Shown: positions 49,203-57,824, counted from the first letter of the stretch. The stretch: 64,000 bases of DNA from Christensenella intestinihominis (GCF_001678845.1 NZ_MAIQ01000002.1:372001-436000); one strand, 5' to 3'. The notes: generated from the sequence alone by a model not told the origin. A program made the numbers and translations.

Positions 49203-50183
49203 ATGAAGCGTCGGCACATCCATATTAAAAGCATAGCCGCAGCGGTGCTGATGATTGCGGTTGTTGTTTTTTCCGCATGCAGCGGCGCGCCGGGCGCGCA
49301 TGCTTCCGGAAGCCAGACAGCCGAAGAAGCTGCCTCTGCCGGGCAGCCGCAGCAGGATACCCGCAGCAGCGAGCCGTCCGTACTGGTTCCCGAAGCGCCG
49401 GGCACGCAGGTGATCGGCGCGGACAGTGCCGTAATCGATATATCGAACGTATCCCGCGGCTATGTCTGCGCGATGTATACGGGGGACGGCGAAAAGGTAA
49501 AGTTCCAGATTTCCTGCGGCGAGGCGACCTATAATTACGACCTTTGCGCGGGCCGGCAGGAGGCGTTTCCCTTGAACTGCGGGGACGGTTCCTATAAATT
49601 CTCCATCCTCAGGAACACGGAGGGGGACCAATATGTGGCTGTGTGTGCGGGAACGGCGGACGTGGCGCTGGAAAACGAATTCCTTCCTTACCTTTACCCC
49701 AGCCAATATGTGGATTTCACGCCGGAAAGCGCGGCGGTGGCGCAAGGGGAGAGCCTTGCGCAGGGGGCGGCGGACGACCTCGACGTTGTTGCGCGGGTAT
49801 ATGACTACGTGATTGACAACATTGCCTATGACGGCGGCAAGGCAAACGCCGTGGCAAATGAAACCGGCTACCTGCCGGATATTGACGAAACCCTCCACAC
49901 CAAAAAGGGAATTTGTTTCGATTATGCTTCCCTGATGACGGCCATGCTCCGTTCGCAGCGCATCCCGACCCGCCTTGTGGTCGGCTATGTGACCACGGGC
50001 GGCGAGGAAATTTACCACGCATGGATCAGCGTATATACCGAGGGCACGGGCTGGATCGACAATATTATTTATTTCGACGGGACGGACTGGGTGCGCATGG
50101 ACCCTACGCTTGTGGCGTCGAGCGGGCAAAAGGAAAACTATACGGGCGAAGGCGACCAATATAACGCGATGTATTACTACTGA
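49203..50183 (+). CDS. Transglutaminase-like lipoprotein
   Basis: This 326-residue protein has a signal peptide with lipobox VVFSAC (Cys near residue 25), a Ser/Gln-rich linker, a beta-type domain to about residue 165, and a transglutaminase-like domain. The catalytic triad is visible: Cys in GICFDYASLMTAML near residue 237, His in IYHAWISV near 272, and Asp in VRMDPT near 299. It sits outside the cell membrane. It is 55 bases before the PilC-like gene and could belong to the same operon. Confidence 0.85.
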   Translation: MKRRHIHIKSIAAAVLMIAVVVFSACSGAPGAHASGSQTAEEAASAGQPQQDTRSSEPSVLVPEAPGTQVIGADSAVIDISNVSRGYVCAMYTGDGEKVKFQISCGEATYNYDLCAGRQEAFPLNCGDGSYKFSILRNTEGDQYVAVCAGTADVALENEFLPYLYPSQYVDFTPESAAVAQGESLAQGAADDLDVVARVYDYVIDNIAYDGGKANAVANETGYLPDIDETLHTKKGICFDYASLMTAMLRSQRIPTRLVVGYVTTGGEEIYHAWISVYTEGTGWIDNIIYFDGTDWVRMDPTLVASSGQKENYTGEGDQYNAMYYY

Positions 50184-50238
50184 GGCGAGCCTGTCGCCGC
50201 CTTTAAAGAAGCTTGGAATAGAACCGGGAGGAACGGTT

Positions 50239-51279
50239 ATGGCAGGAAGCGGAAAACTGACAAACGGAGAGATCACTGTTTTTTGTGAACAGCTCGCCTA
50301 TACGCTGAAAGCGGGAATTTCCCTCGAGGAAGGGCTCCTTGTCATCGGCGAAGACCTCGGAGACGCCGAAGGTTCGCGGATCATCGGGGAACTGACGGAG
50401 GCGGTGGGCGAGGGCGGCACGCTTGCGGGCGCGCTGCGCGCATCCGGGAAATTCCCCCATTATATGGTGCAGATGGTAGAAATCGGCGAGGCCTCGGGCA
50501 GGCTCGAGCAGGTGCTTTCTTCCCTCTCCGCCTATTACGAGCGGCAGGAAGCCCTTGCGCGGAGCATTAAAAGCTCCGTTACCTATCCGCTTATCATGAT
50601 CGTTATGATGGTTGCCGTAATCCTTGTGATCGTCACCCAGGTGCTTCCCGTATTCCAGGAGGTTTTTCGCGGCCTTGGGAGCGAAATGTCGGGGTTTGTG
50701 CAGGGGCTCCTGCAATTTGGAAACGCGGTAAGCCGGTATGCGGCGGTGATTATTATCGTGATCGCGGCGCTTGCGGCCGCGCTGCTTTTCCTGCGCGCAT
50801 CGAAGCGCGGCAGGGCTTTCCTTTCCTCCGTCCGTGCACGGATGTTTAAAAAAACGTCCGCCGCCGTTGCTTCGGGCAGGTTTGCCTCCGCGATGGCGAT
50901 GATGCTTGGCAGCGGGATGGATGTGGACGAGGCGCTCGCCATGACCGGGGAGCTGACCGGGGACGAACGGACGCGCGGCAAAATTGCCCTGATGAAACAA
51001 AAGATGGAGGCGGGCATGGGATTTGCGGACGCCGTCCGGGAGGCGGGCATGTTTTCCGGCCTGTATGGGAAAATGATCTCTGTGGGGTTTAAAACCGGGA
51101 CGCTTGACAGCGTTATGGACCGCATCGCCGACCGCTATGAGGAAGAGGCCTCACGGCGGATGAACGCGGTTGTCTCCGCGCTCGAGCCGACGCTCGTCGC
51201 GGTCCTGTCCGTTATCGTAGGGCTGATCCTGCTGGCGGTGATGCTGCCGCTCGCGGGCGTGATGTCCGCAATCGGATAA
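50239..51279 (+). CDS. PilC/GspF-type inner membrane platform protein
   Basis: ATG 50239 follows GGGAGG. This 346-residue protein has the duplicated T2SS F domain: residues about 12-135 (FCEQLAYTLKAGISLEEGL) and 215-335 (FASAMAMMLGSGMDVDEALA), with helices near 112-140, 165-190 and 315-340. It anchors pilin assembly at the membrane. It is the first clear member of a compact pilus-like operon with pseudopilins and one ATPase. Confidence 0.88.
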   Translation: MAGSGKLTNGEITVFCEQLAYTLKAGISLEEGLLVIGEDLGDAEGSRIIGELTEAVGEGGTLAGALRASGKFPHYMVQMVEIGEASGRLEQVLSSLSAYYERQEALARSIKSSVTYPLIMIVMMVAVILVIVTQVLPVFQEVFRGLGSEMSGFVQGLLQFGNAVSRYAAVIIIVIAALAAALLFLRASKRGRAFLSSVRARMFKKTSAAVASGRFASAMAMMLGSGMDVDEALAMTGELTGDERTRGKIALMKQKMEAGMGFADAVREAGMFSGLYGKMISVGFKTGTLDSVMDRIADRYEEEASRRMNAVVSALEPTLVAVLSVIVGLILLAVMLPLAGVMSAIG

Positions 51280-51291
51280 GGGGTGGATGTG

Positions 51292-51627
51292 ATGCGCAAT
51301 GTGTTTACAGCCGGGCGGGAAAAAAGCGCCGTGCCGTGGAAAATAATTGTTCCCGTGCTGTGCTTCCTCGCGGTGGTCCTGATTGTATTGGCCGGGATCG
51401 CAAACATATCGCAGGCCACGCGCGCGCAGGGGCGGGAAACCGCGGAAGAGGCGGTGCGCCGGGCGGCCGTGCAGTGTTACGCAATCGAGGGGCGTTACCC
51501 GCGGGACATCGCCTATCTCGAAGCGCATTATGGCCTTATCCTGGATACGGATCAATATTCGTACCACTTAAGGCCCGTCGGCGATAACCTGATGCCTGAA
51601 ATTTTCGTGTTTTCGCCGGAAGGATAA
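51292..51627 (+). CDS. Pseudopilin-like protein 1
   Basis: ATG 51292 follows AAGGGGTGG; the in-frame GTG at 51283 overlaps that site. It has 111 residues: a short basic N-terminus, one hydrophobic helix (residues 16-40) continuing into an amphipathic helix with AEEAVRRAAVQCYAIEGRYP, then a small C-terminal domain. The ALxxY-EGRYP feature is typical of minor pseudopilins, but no clear GFxxxE processing site is seen. It starts 12 bases after pilC. Confidence 0.65.
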   Translation: MRNVFTAGREKSAVPWKIIVPVLCFLAVVLIVLAGIANISQATRAQGRETAEEAVRRAAVQCYAIEGRYPRDIAYLEAHYGLILDTDQYSYHLRPVGDNLMPEIFVFSPEG

Positions 51628-51657
51628 GCCGGGAAAAAGAGTTTGGAGGGAAACCGG

Positions 51658-52137
51658 ATGGATCGAAAACAGCATACCATTGATATCGTGTTCGCGCTTT
51701 CCCTTTTCTGCGTATTCGCGGTGCTGTCTCTCTTTGTCGTGGTGCTGGGCGCGAACGTATATAAAAGCATCTCGACCGAAATGGCGGCGGGCTACCATAT
51801 GCGCAGCTCCCTCGTATACCTCACGGAAAAGGTGCGGCAGACAGGCGGCGCGGATGAATTTTCCATTACCGGGGTGGACGGCGGCGACGCGCTGGTGCTT
51901 CCTTCTTCCGTAAACGGAACGGATTATGAAACCTGGATTTTTGTAAGCGGCGGGAAGCTGATGGAGGCAACCGTCGAAGCGGGTACGGAGGTAAGCGCGG
52001 CCTATGGCCAGCCGATCATGGAGCTTGCCGCGCTGCGCCTTACGAAGGATGGAAACCTCCTGCGGATTGGGGTCACGGACACGCTCGGCAACGAATTTGA
52101 AAGCGCGGTATACCAAAGGGCCGCGGCGGGGCGGTGA
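51658..52137 (+). CDS. DUF4860 domain protein, pseudopilin-like
   Basis: ATG 51658 follows GGAGGG. This 159-residue protein begins MDRKQHTIDIVFALSLFCVF, the DUF4860 hallmark, with a single N-terminal helix followed by a beta-rich extracellular domain. DUF4860 proteins occur with PilC- and PilT-type genes in Clostridia. It is inferred to be a pilin-like structural subunit. Its stop overlaps the next gene region. Confidence 0.75.
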   Translation: MDRKQHTIDIVFALSLFCVFAVLSLFVVVLGANVYKSISTEMAAGYHMRSSLVYLTEKVRQTGGADEFSITGVDGGDALVLPSSVNGTDYETWIFVSGGKLMEATVEAGTEVSAAYGQPIMELAALRLTKDGNLLRIGVTDTLGNEFESAVYQRAAAGR

Positions 52138-52139
52138 TA

Positions 52140-52526
52140 ATGACGGAAAGATCGAAGGGCAGGCTGTTCCTGCTGGAAATTATCATTATTATACTGTTTT
52201 TTTCCATTGCGGCCGCCGTGTGCATGAATATGTTTGCCAAGGCAAAAAGGCTCAGCAACGAGGGGGCGGAGCTTTCCGCATCCGTCATGCTTGTGCAGGA
52301 AGCTGCGGAAACCTTCCGCGCGACGGGGGAAATCCCCGGAAGCGAGCTCTTTTACGGCGCGGATTTTGAGCCAGTGGACAACGCGGAAGCGGCGGTGTAT
52401 GTACTGAAAACCACAGCTTCGGAAAAGGACGGGCTGCTGTCGGCTCACATTTCGGTAGAAAAGGACAATACGGCGCTTTTTTCCGTAGATACGGCGCGCT
52501 ATGGAGGAACCGCCTATGAAGGATAG
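52140..52526 (+). CDS. Pseudopilin-like protein with prepilin-type N-terminus
   Basis: ATG 52140 is two bases after the DUF4860 stop (GTG 52134 is an alternative). The protein has about 128 residues. Its N-terminus, KGRLFLLEIIIIILFFSIAA, resembles a type IV prepilin signal: a Gly, then a Glu about six residues later at the start of a hydrophobic helix. A canonical Phe or Met at +1 is replaced. The rest is a small soluble domain. It overlaps the next gene by 11 bases. Confidence 0.65.
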   Translation: MTERSKGRLFLLEIIIIILFFSIAAAVCMNMFAKAKRLSNEGAELSASVMLVQEAAETFRATGEIPGSELFYGADFEPVDNAEAAVYVLKTTASEKDGLLSAHISVEKDNTALFSVDTARYGGTAYEG

Positions 52527-52983
52527 AGGGGCGCAGGGCGTCCATGTGGGCATTGGTATTGGCGGCGTTTCGATTCTCGCGGTGTTTGTGATCCTTTGCC
52601 TGACCGCGTTTGCCGCCCTGGCCCTTACATCGGCGCAGGCGGACCGTACGTTTGCGGAAAAAACGGCGCAGGCTGCACGCGCCTATTATGCCGCTGATAC
52701 GGCGGCGGAGCAGCGGCTGGCAGCGCTGGCGGAGGCCGCGGGGGCGCCCGGCTTTGAAGCCGTTCTTGAAGGCGGCGGATATACGGCGGAGGCCGTGGAC
52801 GGCGGGATTTTGGTCAGCTTTACGGAGCCTGTGGACGACACGCGGGAGCTTCATGTGCAGGTGCTGTTCGGGCTTGGTCCGGACGGGGCGCCCACCGGGA
52901 AGTGGGAGCGCGTCCTCTGGCGGACGCAGGCGCTGCCTTATCCTGAAGAAACGCAGGCGGCAAATTTATTGTCTGCAAATTAA
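52516..52983 (+). CDS. Pseudopilin-like protein 4
   Basis: ATG 52516 follows GGAGG. It has 155 residues with one N-terminal membrane helix (about residues 13-38: GIGGVSILAVFVILCLTAFA) running into an Ala-rich amphipathic helix (ARAYYAADTAAEQRLAALAE), then a C-terminal domain ending LLSAN. AxxYYxAdtAaE is the pattern of GspK/PilX-like minor pilins. It overlaps the upstream gene, consistent with coupled expression in one assembly. Confidence 0.65.
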   Translation: MKDRGAQGVHVGIGIGGVSILAVFVILCLTAFAALALTSAQADRTFAEKTAQAARAYYAADTAAEQRLAALAEAAGAPGFEAVLEGGGYTAEAVDGGILVSFTEPVDDTRELHVQVLFGLGPDGAPTGKWERVLWRTQALPYPEETQAANLLSAN

Positions 52984-53029
52984 AACAGACGCCGGGTCGG
53001 GGGCTTCTCCGATCCGGCAGCGGAGGAAT

Positions 53030-54097
53030 ATGGAAACAATGAAAGCGGAACAGTTGCTCAAAACGGCGGCCGAGCGGCAGGCCTCGGATATATTTATCAT
53101 TGCGGGGATGCCGCCCGCGCTGAAGATAAACGGCCGCATTGTGCGTTATGGGGAGGAGCTTTTGCGGCCGGAGGACACGGACCTTGTGATCCGGGAGCTG
53201 TATGCCCTTGGCGCACGCGAACCGAAAAATATGTTTGAACACGGGGACGACGATTTTTCCTTTTCCCTTGCGGGCATATCGCGTTACCGCGTGAGCATAT
53301 ACCGCCAGCGCGGTTCCCTTGCGGCTGTTGTGCGCGTGATTGCGTTCAGCCTGCCCGACCCGCGCGAGCTTGGAATCCCGGAAAGCGTCCTTTCCCTTGG
53401 CGGTATGCCCAAGGGCCTCGTCCTTGTAACAGGCCCTGCGGGCAGCGGAAAATCGACGACGCTTGCGTGCATCATCGACCGGATCAACAGGACGCGCAAC
53501 AGCCATGTGATTACGCTCGAGGACCCGATCGAGTACCTGCACCGCCACAGGGAAAGCATCATCAGCCAGCGGGAGATCGCAACCGACACGGAAAGCTATG
53601 CGGTTGCCCTGCGCGCCGCGCTCCGGCAGGCGCCGGATGTGATTCTGCTCGGTGAGATGCGCGACCACGAAACAATCAGCGTGGCCATGACGGCCGCCGA
53701 AACCGGGCACCTTGTGATTTCAACGCTGCATACGATGGGCGCGGGAAACACAATCGACCGGATTATCGACGCGTTCCCTTCCGGCCAGCAGGGGCAGATC
53801 AGGACGCAGCTGGCAATGGTGCTCCAGGCGACCATTTCCCAGCAGCTTGTGCCTTCCATTGCCGGCAATATTGTGCCCGCATTTGAAATTGTGCGGTGTA
53901 ATACGGCCATCCGCAACATGATCCGCGAGGCGAAAACCCACCAGATTGAAACGGCAATCGCTTCCTCGGCGGCCGAGGGGATGGTCACCATGGACGCGAG
54001 CCTTTTGAAAATGTGCGCGGACGGCGTTATCAGCGCGGAAACGGCAATTGCCCACAGCTTATCGCCCGACGTGGTAAAACGGAAGTTACAGCGGTAA
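53030..54097 (+). CDS. PilT/GspE-type secretion ATPase
   Basis: ATG 53030 lies three bases after GGAGGAAT's core and ATG 53039 twelve bases after, so the exact start is uncertain. The protein has about 355 residues. Visible are Walker A GPAGSGKSTT near residue 137, the Asp box, Walker B VILLGEMRDHETISVAMTAA near residue 205, and the His box HLVISTLHT. Size and sequence are PilT-like (retraction) and it is the only ATPase in the operon, so it may have to do the assembly too. Confidence 0.88.
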   Translation: METMKAEQLLKTAAERQASDIFIIAGMPPALKINGRIVRYGEELLRPEDTDLVIRELYALGAREPKNMFEHGDDDFSFSLAGISRYRVSIYRQRGSLAAVVRVIAFSLPDPRELGIPESVLSLGGMPKGLVLVTGPAGSGKSTTLACIIDRINRTRNSHVITLEDPIEYLHRHRESIISQREIATDTESYAVALRAALRQAPDVILLGEMRDHETISVAMTAAETGHLVISTLHTMGAGNTIDRIIDAFPSGQQGQIRTQLAMVLQATISQQLVPSIAGNIVPAFEIVRCNTAIRNMIREAKTHQIETAIASSAAEGMVTMDASLLKMCADGVISAETAIAHSLSPDVVKRKLQR

Positions 54098-54120
54098 CAG
54101 GCCGGATACAGGAGGAAATT

Positions 54121-55350
54121 TTGGTTTTGAAAGAACTATCCGTAAAAATGTTCGGAGGATTTGAAATATCCTACGACGGAAAAGTTATCATCCCCAGGGA
54201 TGCGCGCAACAGCAAGGTTTTGCAGCTTTTCCAATATTTGCTTTTCCGCCGCGGAAGCATGATTCCCCAGGACGACCTGATCGAGGTCCTTTTATGCGGC
54301 GAGGAGTGCGCGAACCCGGCTTCCGTGCTGAAAAACATCGTATACCGGCTGCGCAAGCTGCTCGAGGAGCGCGGCGTACCGCGGGATTGCATCCTCCACG
54401 CCAAGAATTCCTATGGCTTTTCGGAGGAAACGCCGTGCCGGATCGACACCGTGGAATATGAGGAAATTGTGCAAAAGCTGAACGCCGGCGGGCCGGAGGA
54501 CGGGAAAGAAAAGCTGGCGCTGTGCCTGCGGGCGATAGACCTTTACGGGGAAGGATTCCTGCCCCATTCTTCCGGGGAGCCGTGGGCAATGGGCGCGTTT
54601 GTAAGATATGAAGGAATGTACTGCGACCTTTTCCGCACGGCCTATTCCCTTGTGCGGGAACAGGAAGCATACGACAGGTTCATTGCCAGCCTGAAAAAGG
54701 CAACCTCACTGTATCCCTATGAGGAGGACCTCACGCTGATATACATTGACTGCCTGTATGAAGCGAAGCGCGTGCAGGACGCCCTTGAAGCGTATGACGC
54801 GGCGGCCACCCTGATGCTCGACGACCTTGGCCTCAAGCCTTCGGAGCGGATGCAGGCGCTGCACGGCAAGATTACGGGAGGCATGCAGGAGATTGCGTCT
54901 TCCGTTTTGGATGTACGCAGCAAGATTGCCGAAGACGGCGCTTCGGGGGCGCTTTCCTGCAACCTCGAGGTGTTTACCAAAATATACCGGTTTGTGGTGC
55001 GGCATATGGAGCGCAGCGGCCAGTCCGTATTCCTGATGCTGTGCACGCTTTCAAGCCTTGACGGGGCCCCGCTCGAGAGCGGCGAACAGACCCGGAAAAC
55101 GGTAGAACAATTCTACGCCGCGGCGGGCGCGTCCCTCCGCAGGAGCGACGTATACGCGCGGTACAGCCCTTCCCAGTTTGTGTTGATGCTGATGGAGATC
55201 AAACAGGAAAATTGCAGCATCGTGGCGGACCGCCTGCGTTATTTTTTCTACCGCAACGCGAAAATGAACCGCACGCGGCTCACCTGCAAAAGCATTTCCG
55301 CCGCGGACATGGACATGATGATGGAGGATTCCTCCGCCGGAAAATGGTAA
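54121..55350 (+). CDS. BTAD-type transcriptional regulator with a degenerate GGDEF-like C-terminus
   Basis: TTG 54121 follows GGAGG at 54111-54115. This 409-residue protein has an OmpR-type winged helix at the N-terminus (VKMFGGFEISYDGKVI, then SVLKNIVYRLRKLLEERGVP), a BTAD domain in the middle (ATSLYPYEEDLTLIYIDCLY, EAKRVQDALEAYDA) and about 120 further residues with YARYSPSQFVLMLMEIKQEN, which recalls a degenerate GGDEF domain without the GGDEF residues. It ends the pilus-like operon and could regulate it. Confidence 0.78.
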   Translation: MVLKELSVKMFGGFEISYDGKVIIPRDARNSKVLQLFQYLLFRRGSMIPQDDLIEVLLCGEECANPASVLKNIVYRLRKLLEERGVPRDCILHAKNSYGFSEETPCRIDTVEYEEIVQKLNAGGPEDGKEKLALCLRAIDLYGEGFLPHSSGEPWAMGAFVRYEGMYCDLFRTAYSLVREQEAYDRFIASLKKATSLYPYEEDLTLIYIDCLYEAKRVQDALEAYDAAATLMLDDLGLKPSERMQALHGKITGGMQEIASSVLDVRSKIAEDGASGALSCNLEVFTKIYRFVVRHMERSGQSVFLMLCTLSSLDGAPLESGEQTRKTVEQFYAAAGASLRRSDVYARYSPSQFVLMLMEIKQENCSIVADRLRYFFYRNAKMNRTRLTCKSISAADMDMMMEDSSAGKW

Positions 55351-55355
55351 AAATT

Positions 55356-55382
55356 ACGGCCCGGAAATCCGGGCCGTTTTTT
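55356..55382. terminator. Terminator of the pilus-like operon
   Basis: ACGGCCCGGA pairs with TCCGGGCCGT, followed by TTTTTT. It also faces the convergent ABC operon. Confidence 0.9.
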
Positions 55383-55405
55383 ATATCCTGAAAACCGCCG
55401 GGCGG

Positions 55406-56053
55406 TTACAGGTCGAACGCCTCGAACGATTTCACGGACCTGCGGTATGCGGCCGCGGTGAGCAGCGCCCACAGCGCCGCGCCGATTGCGAGGACGGCAG
55501 CCTGGTAAGGAAGGTTTTGCGCGCCCGGCGCGTTCAGGTAATGTTCCACAAAGGGCACCGCAAAGCGGCTTGCTTCCACAAACAGCATACAAACCGAAAA
55601 CGCGATGCAGCCAAGGAGAAACGGCACGCCCACCTTGTTGGGATTTTTGTAATATTTCGTAAAAAATACAAGGTTAAACAGCCCGAGCATCAGGAACGCA
55701 AAGCCAAAAAACGCGGCGTTCACATTCATTCCCGCCTCGTTTGGCCCGGAATACACGGCGCTCCTCAGCAGCGCAAAGGGAACGGCGGCTGCGAATTGAA
55801 GCAGCTCGATCAACACCACCAATAGAAAACGCGCCGCTACGATTCCACGTTTTTCGGCCGGGAGCAGCATCGTATAATAGATATCCTTATTCTCCCGCCC
55901 TGACATGCAGATAAAAAACACGCCGAGGCAGGTATAGAAGAAAATGATAAAATAAGGATAGCTCGGGATCATGAGCATGGACGAGAGGCATAAAAAAAGG
56001 ATTGCCGCCGGATGCATCGCGAGCATCAGTTCTTTGTAAATCAGGTCTTTCAT
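55406..56053 (-). CDS. ABC-2 type permease
   Basis: This 215-residue protein starts MKDLIYKELMLAMHPAAILF, the usual start of ABC2_membrane_5 permeases, and has six hydrophobic segments. It lies six bases after its ATPase gene on the - strand. The pair resembles YtrB/EcsA-type exporters that follow a small DNA-binding protein. The substrate is unknown. Confidence 0.85.
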   Translation of the reverse strand: MKDLIYKELMLAMHPAAILFLCLSSMLMIPSYPYFIIFFYTCLGVFFICMSGRENKDIYYTMLLPAEKRGIVAARFLLVVLIELLQFAAAVPFALLRSAVYSGPNEAGMNVNAAFFGFAFLMLGLFNLVFFTKYYKNPNKVGVPFLLGCIAFSVCMLFVEASRFAVPFVEHYLNAPGAQNLPYQAAVLAIGAALWALLTAAAYRRSVKSFEAFDL

Positions 56054-56059
56054 GTCCGC

Positions 56060-56890
56060 TTACTCCTTTTCCATATGGACCATGATTTCTTCAAGGTCCG
56101 CATCGGTTATTTCCGCATCCAGGGCAGCTATGTCGTCCGCGCGCACAAGCGCCGTGTGGCCGGTGCGCTCACGCTTCACGCCGACCAGCCGCGGGTCGTG
56201 CGGGACACCGCCCGAAAAACGCGCTACCTTATATTCCGCAAGGAAGGCGTCGAGGCCCTCTTCCGCCAATATTTCCCCGTTTTTGATATAGATGATATTA
56301 TCCGCGCATTTTTCAAGGTCCGTAGTGATGTGCGTGGAAAATAGCAGCGTAATGTCTTCATTTTGCACAAGGTCCATGAAAATATCCAGCAGTTCGTCGC
56401 GCGAAACCGGGTCGAGCCCGCTTGTGGGTTCGTCGAACAGCAACAGCTTTGCGTGGTGCGAAAGCGCGAGCGCGAGGGAATATTTTACCTTCATACCCTC
56501 GGAAAGCTGCTTCGGCGTTTTCCGTTCGTCAAGGCCGAAAAGCTCCATATAGCGCCGGTAGGCCGCGTCATCCCATTCATGGTAAAAGCGCCTCGTTACG
56601 TCCGTGATCGTCTTAAGCTTTTTCATGGGATAATAGTCGATTCCGCCCGAAACAAAGCCGAGCTTCTGTTTTATTTCAAGCTCGTGGGGCGCAAACTCCC
56701 GCCCGAAAAAACGGATTTCCCCGCCGTCCGGGTGCACAAAGTTTAAAAGCGATTTCAGGGTGGTTGTTTTCCCCGCGCCGTTACGACCGATGAACCCCGT
56801 AATTTCGCCTTCCCGGAGATCGAACGATACATTTTTGAGGGCAAAGCCCTCATATTTTTTGCATAGGTTTTTAACAGATAATACGGTCAT
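56060..56890 (-). CDS. ABC transporter ATP-binding protein
   Basis: ATG 56890 follows GGAAGGGAATTGAA. The 276-residue ATPase has Walker A GRNGAGKTTT near residue 38, a diverged signature (KQLSEGMKVKYSLALAL), Walker B LLLFDEPTSGLD near residue 158 and the switch His in FSTHITTD. The signature LSEGM in place of LSGGQ is typical of this exporter group. It starts two bases after the AbrB-type gene ends. Confidence 0.92.
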   Translation of the reverse strand: MTVLSVKNLCKKYEGFALKNVSFDLREGEITGFIGRNGAGKTTTLKSLLNFVHPDGGEIRFFGREFAPHELEIKQKLGFVSGGIDYYPMKKLKTITDVTRRFYHEWDDAAYRRYMELFGLDERKTPKQLSEGMKVKYSLALALSHHAKLLLFDEPTSGLDPVSRDELLDIFMDLVQNEDITLLFSTHITTDLEKCADNIIYIKNGEILAEEGLDAFLAEYKVARFSGGVPHDPRLVGVKRERTGHTALVRADDIAALDAEITDADLEEIMVHMEKE

Positions 56891-56891
56891 T

Positions 56892-57113
56892 TCAATTCCC
56901 TTCCGGTTCCTCCGGCTTTTCCTGCGCATTGAACACTTCCCTGGCAAAATCCAGGTAGGCGTCGTTTTTCACGATGGCAATGCCCTGCTTCACATCCGCG
57001 AGCAGCAGCAGCGTCTCGCCCGGATCGATATGGAACATGTCGCGCACCTCTTTGGGGATCACAACCTGCCCTTTCGACCCGACCTTAATGGTTCCCATAT
57101 ACTTGTCTTTCAT
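56892..57113 (-). CDS. AbrB/SpoVT-type transcriptional regulator
   Basis: This 73-residue protein has the swapped-hairpin AbrB domain MGTIKVGSKGQVVIPKEVRD at residues 6-25, then MFHIDPGETLLLL, and a Glu/Pro-rich tail. CGGAGGGAAATC precedes ATG 57113. It is the first gene of the ABC operon and, with a repeated site over the promoter, is likely to control its own expression. Confidence 0.9.
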   Translation of the reverse strand: MKDKYMGTIKVGSKGQVVIPKEVRDMFHIDPGETLLLLADVKQGIAIVKNDAYLDFAREVFNAQEKPEEPEGN

Positions 57114-57135
57114 GATTTCCCTCCGTTCCGAAAAT

Positions 57136-57187
57136 TCATACTTTTCTTTTTTGTTACATAAATCATACTTTTCATACTAATCATACT
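57136..57187. promoter_or_regulatory. Operator: TCATACT repeats on a 9-bp grid
   Basis: TCATACT occurs at 57136-57142, 57163-57169, 57172-57178 and 57181-57187. The last three are exactly 9 bp apart, and the first is 27 bp (three units) before them. The array starts inside the -10 element and runs over the transcript start and leader. Confidence 0.8.
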
Positions 57188-57208
57188 TCATTCCATAACA
57201 CCTGTCAA
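57180..57208 (-). promoter_or_regulatory. Sigma-A promoter of the AbrB-ABC operon
   Basis: Read on the - strand: TTGACA (57208-57203), 17 bases, TATGAT (57185-57180). The -10 element is itself part of the repeat array. Confidence 0.85.
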
Positions 57209-57243
57209 TAAAAAACGGCGCGGCAAAAATATTTCCGGGCAAC

Positions 57244-57276
57244 AAAAAAACAGCCGGAGCATTCCGGCTGTTTTTT
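57244..57276. terminator. Bidirectional terminator after the VOC gene
   Basis: ACAGCCGGA pairs with TCCGGCTGT, with T-runs on both strands. It ends the VOC gene on the - strand and lies upstream of the AbrB operon. Confidence 0.9.
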
Positions 57277-57286
57277 GTATTCCCTG

Positions 57287-57754
57287 TCACTCCTTGCAAC
57301 TTTCAATGAACTGTTCGGGCAGCATCGTGCGTTCCGCCACCTCGCGGACCGTCATGCCTTCGTCCAGGAAGCGCCTGCACACCACGCACATGTTTTCGCC
57401 CACCTCGATGATATGATGGTCCGGATCGTAAAAGCGCACGGCGCGCTGGCCCCAGCCGTGCTCCTGCACCGGATGCACATACTCGATATCCCGGCGGGTT
57501 TCAAGCCGCTTCAGGAAGGCGTCGAGGTCGTCCTCATCAAAATACATTTCCGCATTGTTGCCGCCGAACGAAATTTCGTCCCCGGTTTTGTGGATAAAGG
57601 CCTCCCACGATTCTTTCGTTTGCAGGGAAAGGCCCCCTGTCAATGTGATATTGGCCCCAAAGTCTGAGATGACGCCCAGGCCGAGCACCTCCCGGTAAAA
57701 CGTGCGGGAGCGTTCAAGATTCGTTACAACAAGCAAAGGACCGGCAAATTTCAT
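57287..57754 (-). CDS. VOC/glyoxalase-fold protein
   Basis: ATG 57754 follows AGGAGG. The 155-residue protein has a VOC domain: FAGPLLVVTNLERSRTFYRE at the start, VRFYDPDHHIIEVGENM near residue 102 with metal-site Glu and nearby His residues, and a short C-terminal tail MTVREVAERTMLPEQFI that looks like a small HTH. The substrate is unknown; dioxygenases, resistance proteins and lyases share the fold. Confidence 0.82.
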   Translation of the reverse strand: MKFAGPLLVVTNLERSRTFYREVLGLGVISDFGANITLTGGLSLQTKESWEAFIHKTGDEISFGGNNAEMYFDEDDLDAFLKRLETRRDIEYVHPVQEHGWGQRAVRFYDPDHHIIEVGENMCVVCRRFLDEGMTVREVAERTMLPEQFIESCKE

Positions 57755-57824
57755 AAAAACCTCCTGTGGGCGTTTTGCCCGATTTTTTATAAGAGCCACT
57801 ATTATGGCCAGTATACCAAACGGC

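Noticed and set aside
52610-53029. Extension of the PilT frame upstream of 53,030
   Set aside because: It reads the pseudopilin gene in another frame, with an Arg-rich sequence; the GGAGG before 53,030 fits the shorter protein.
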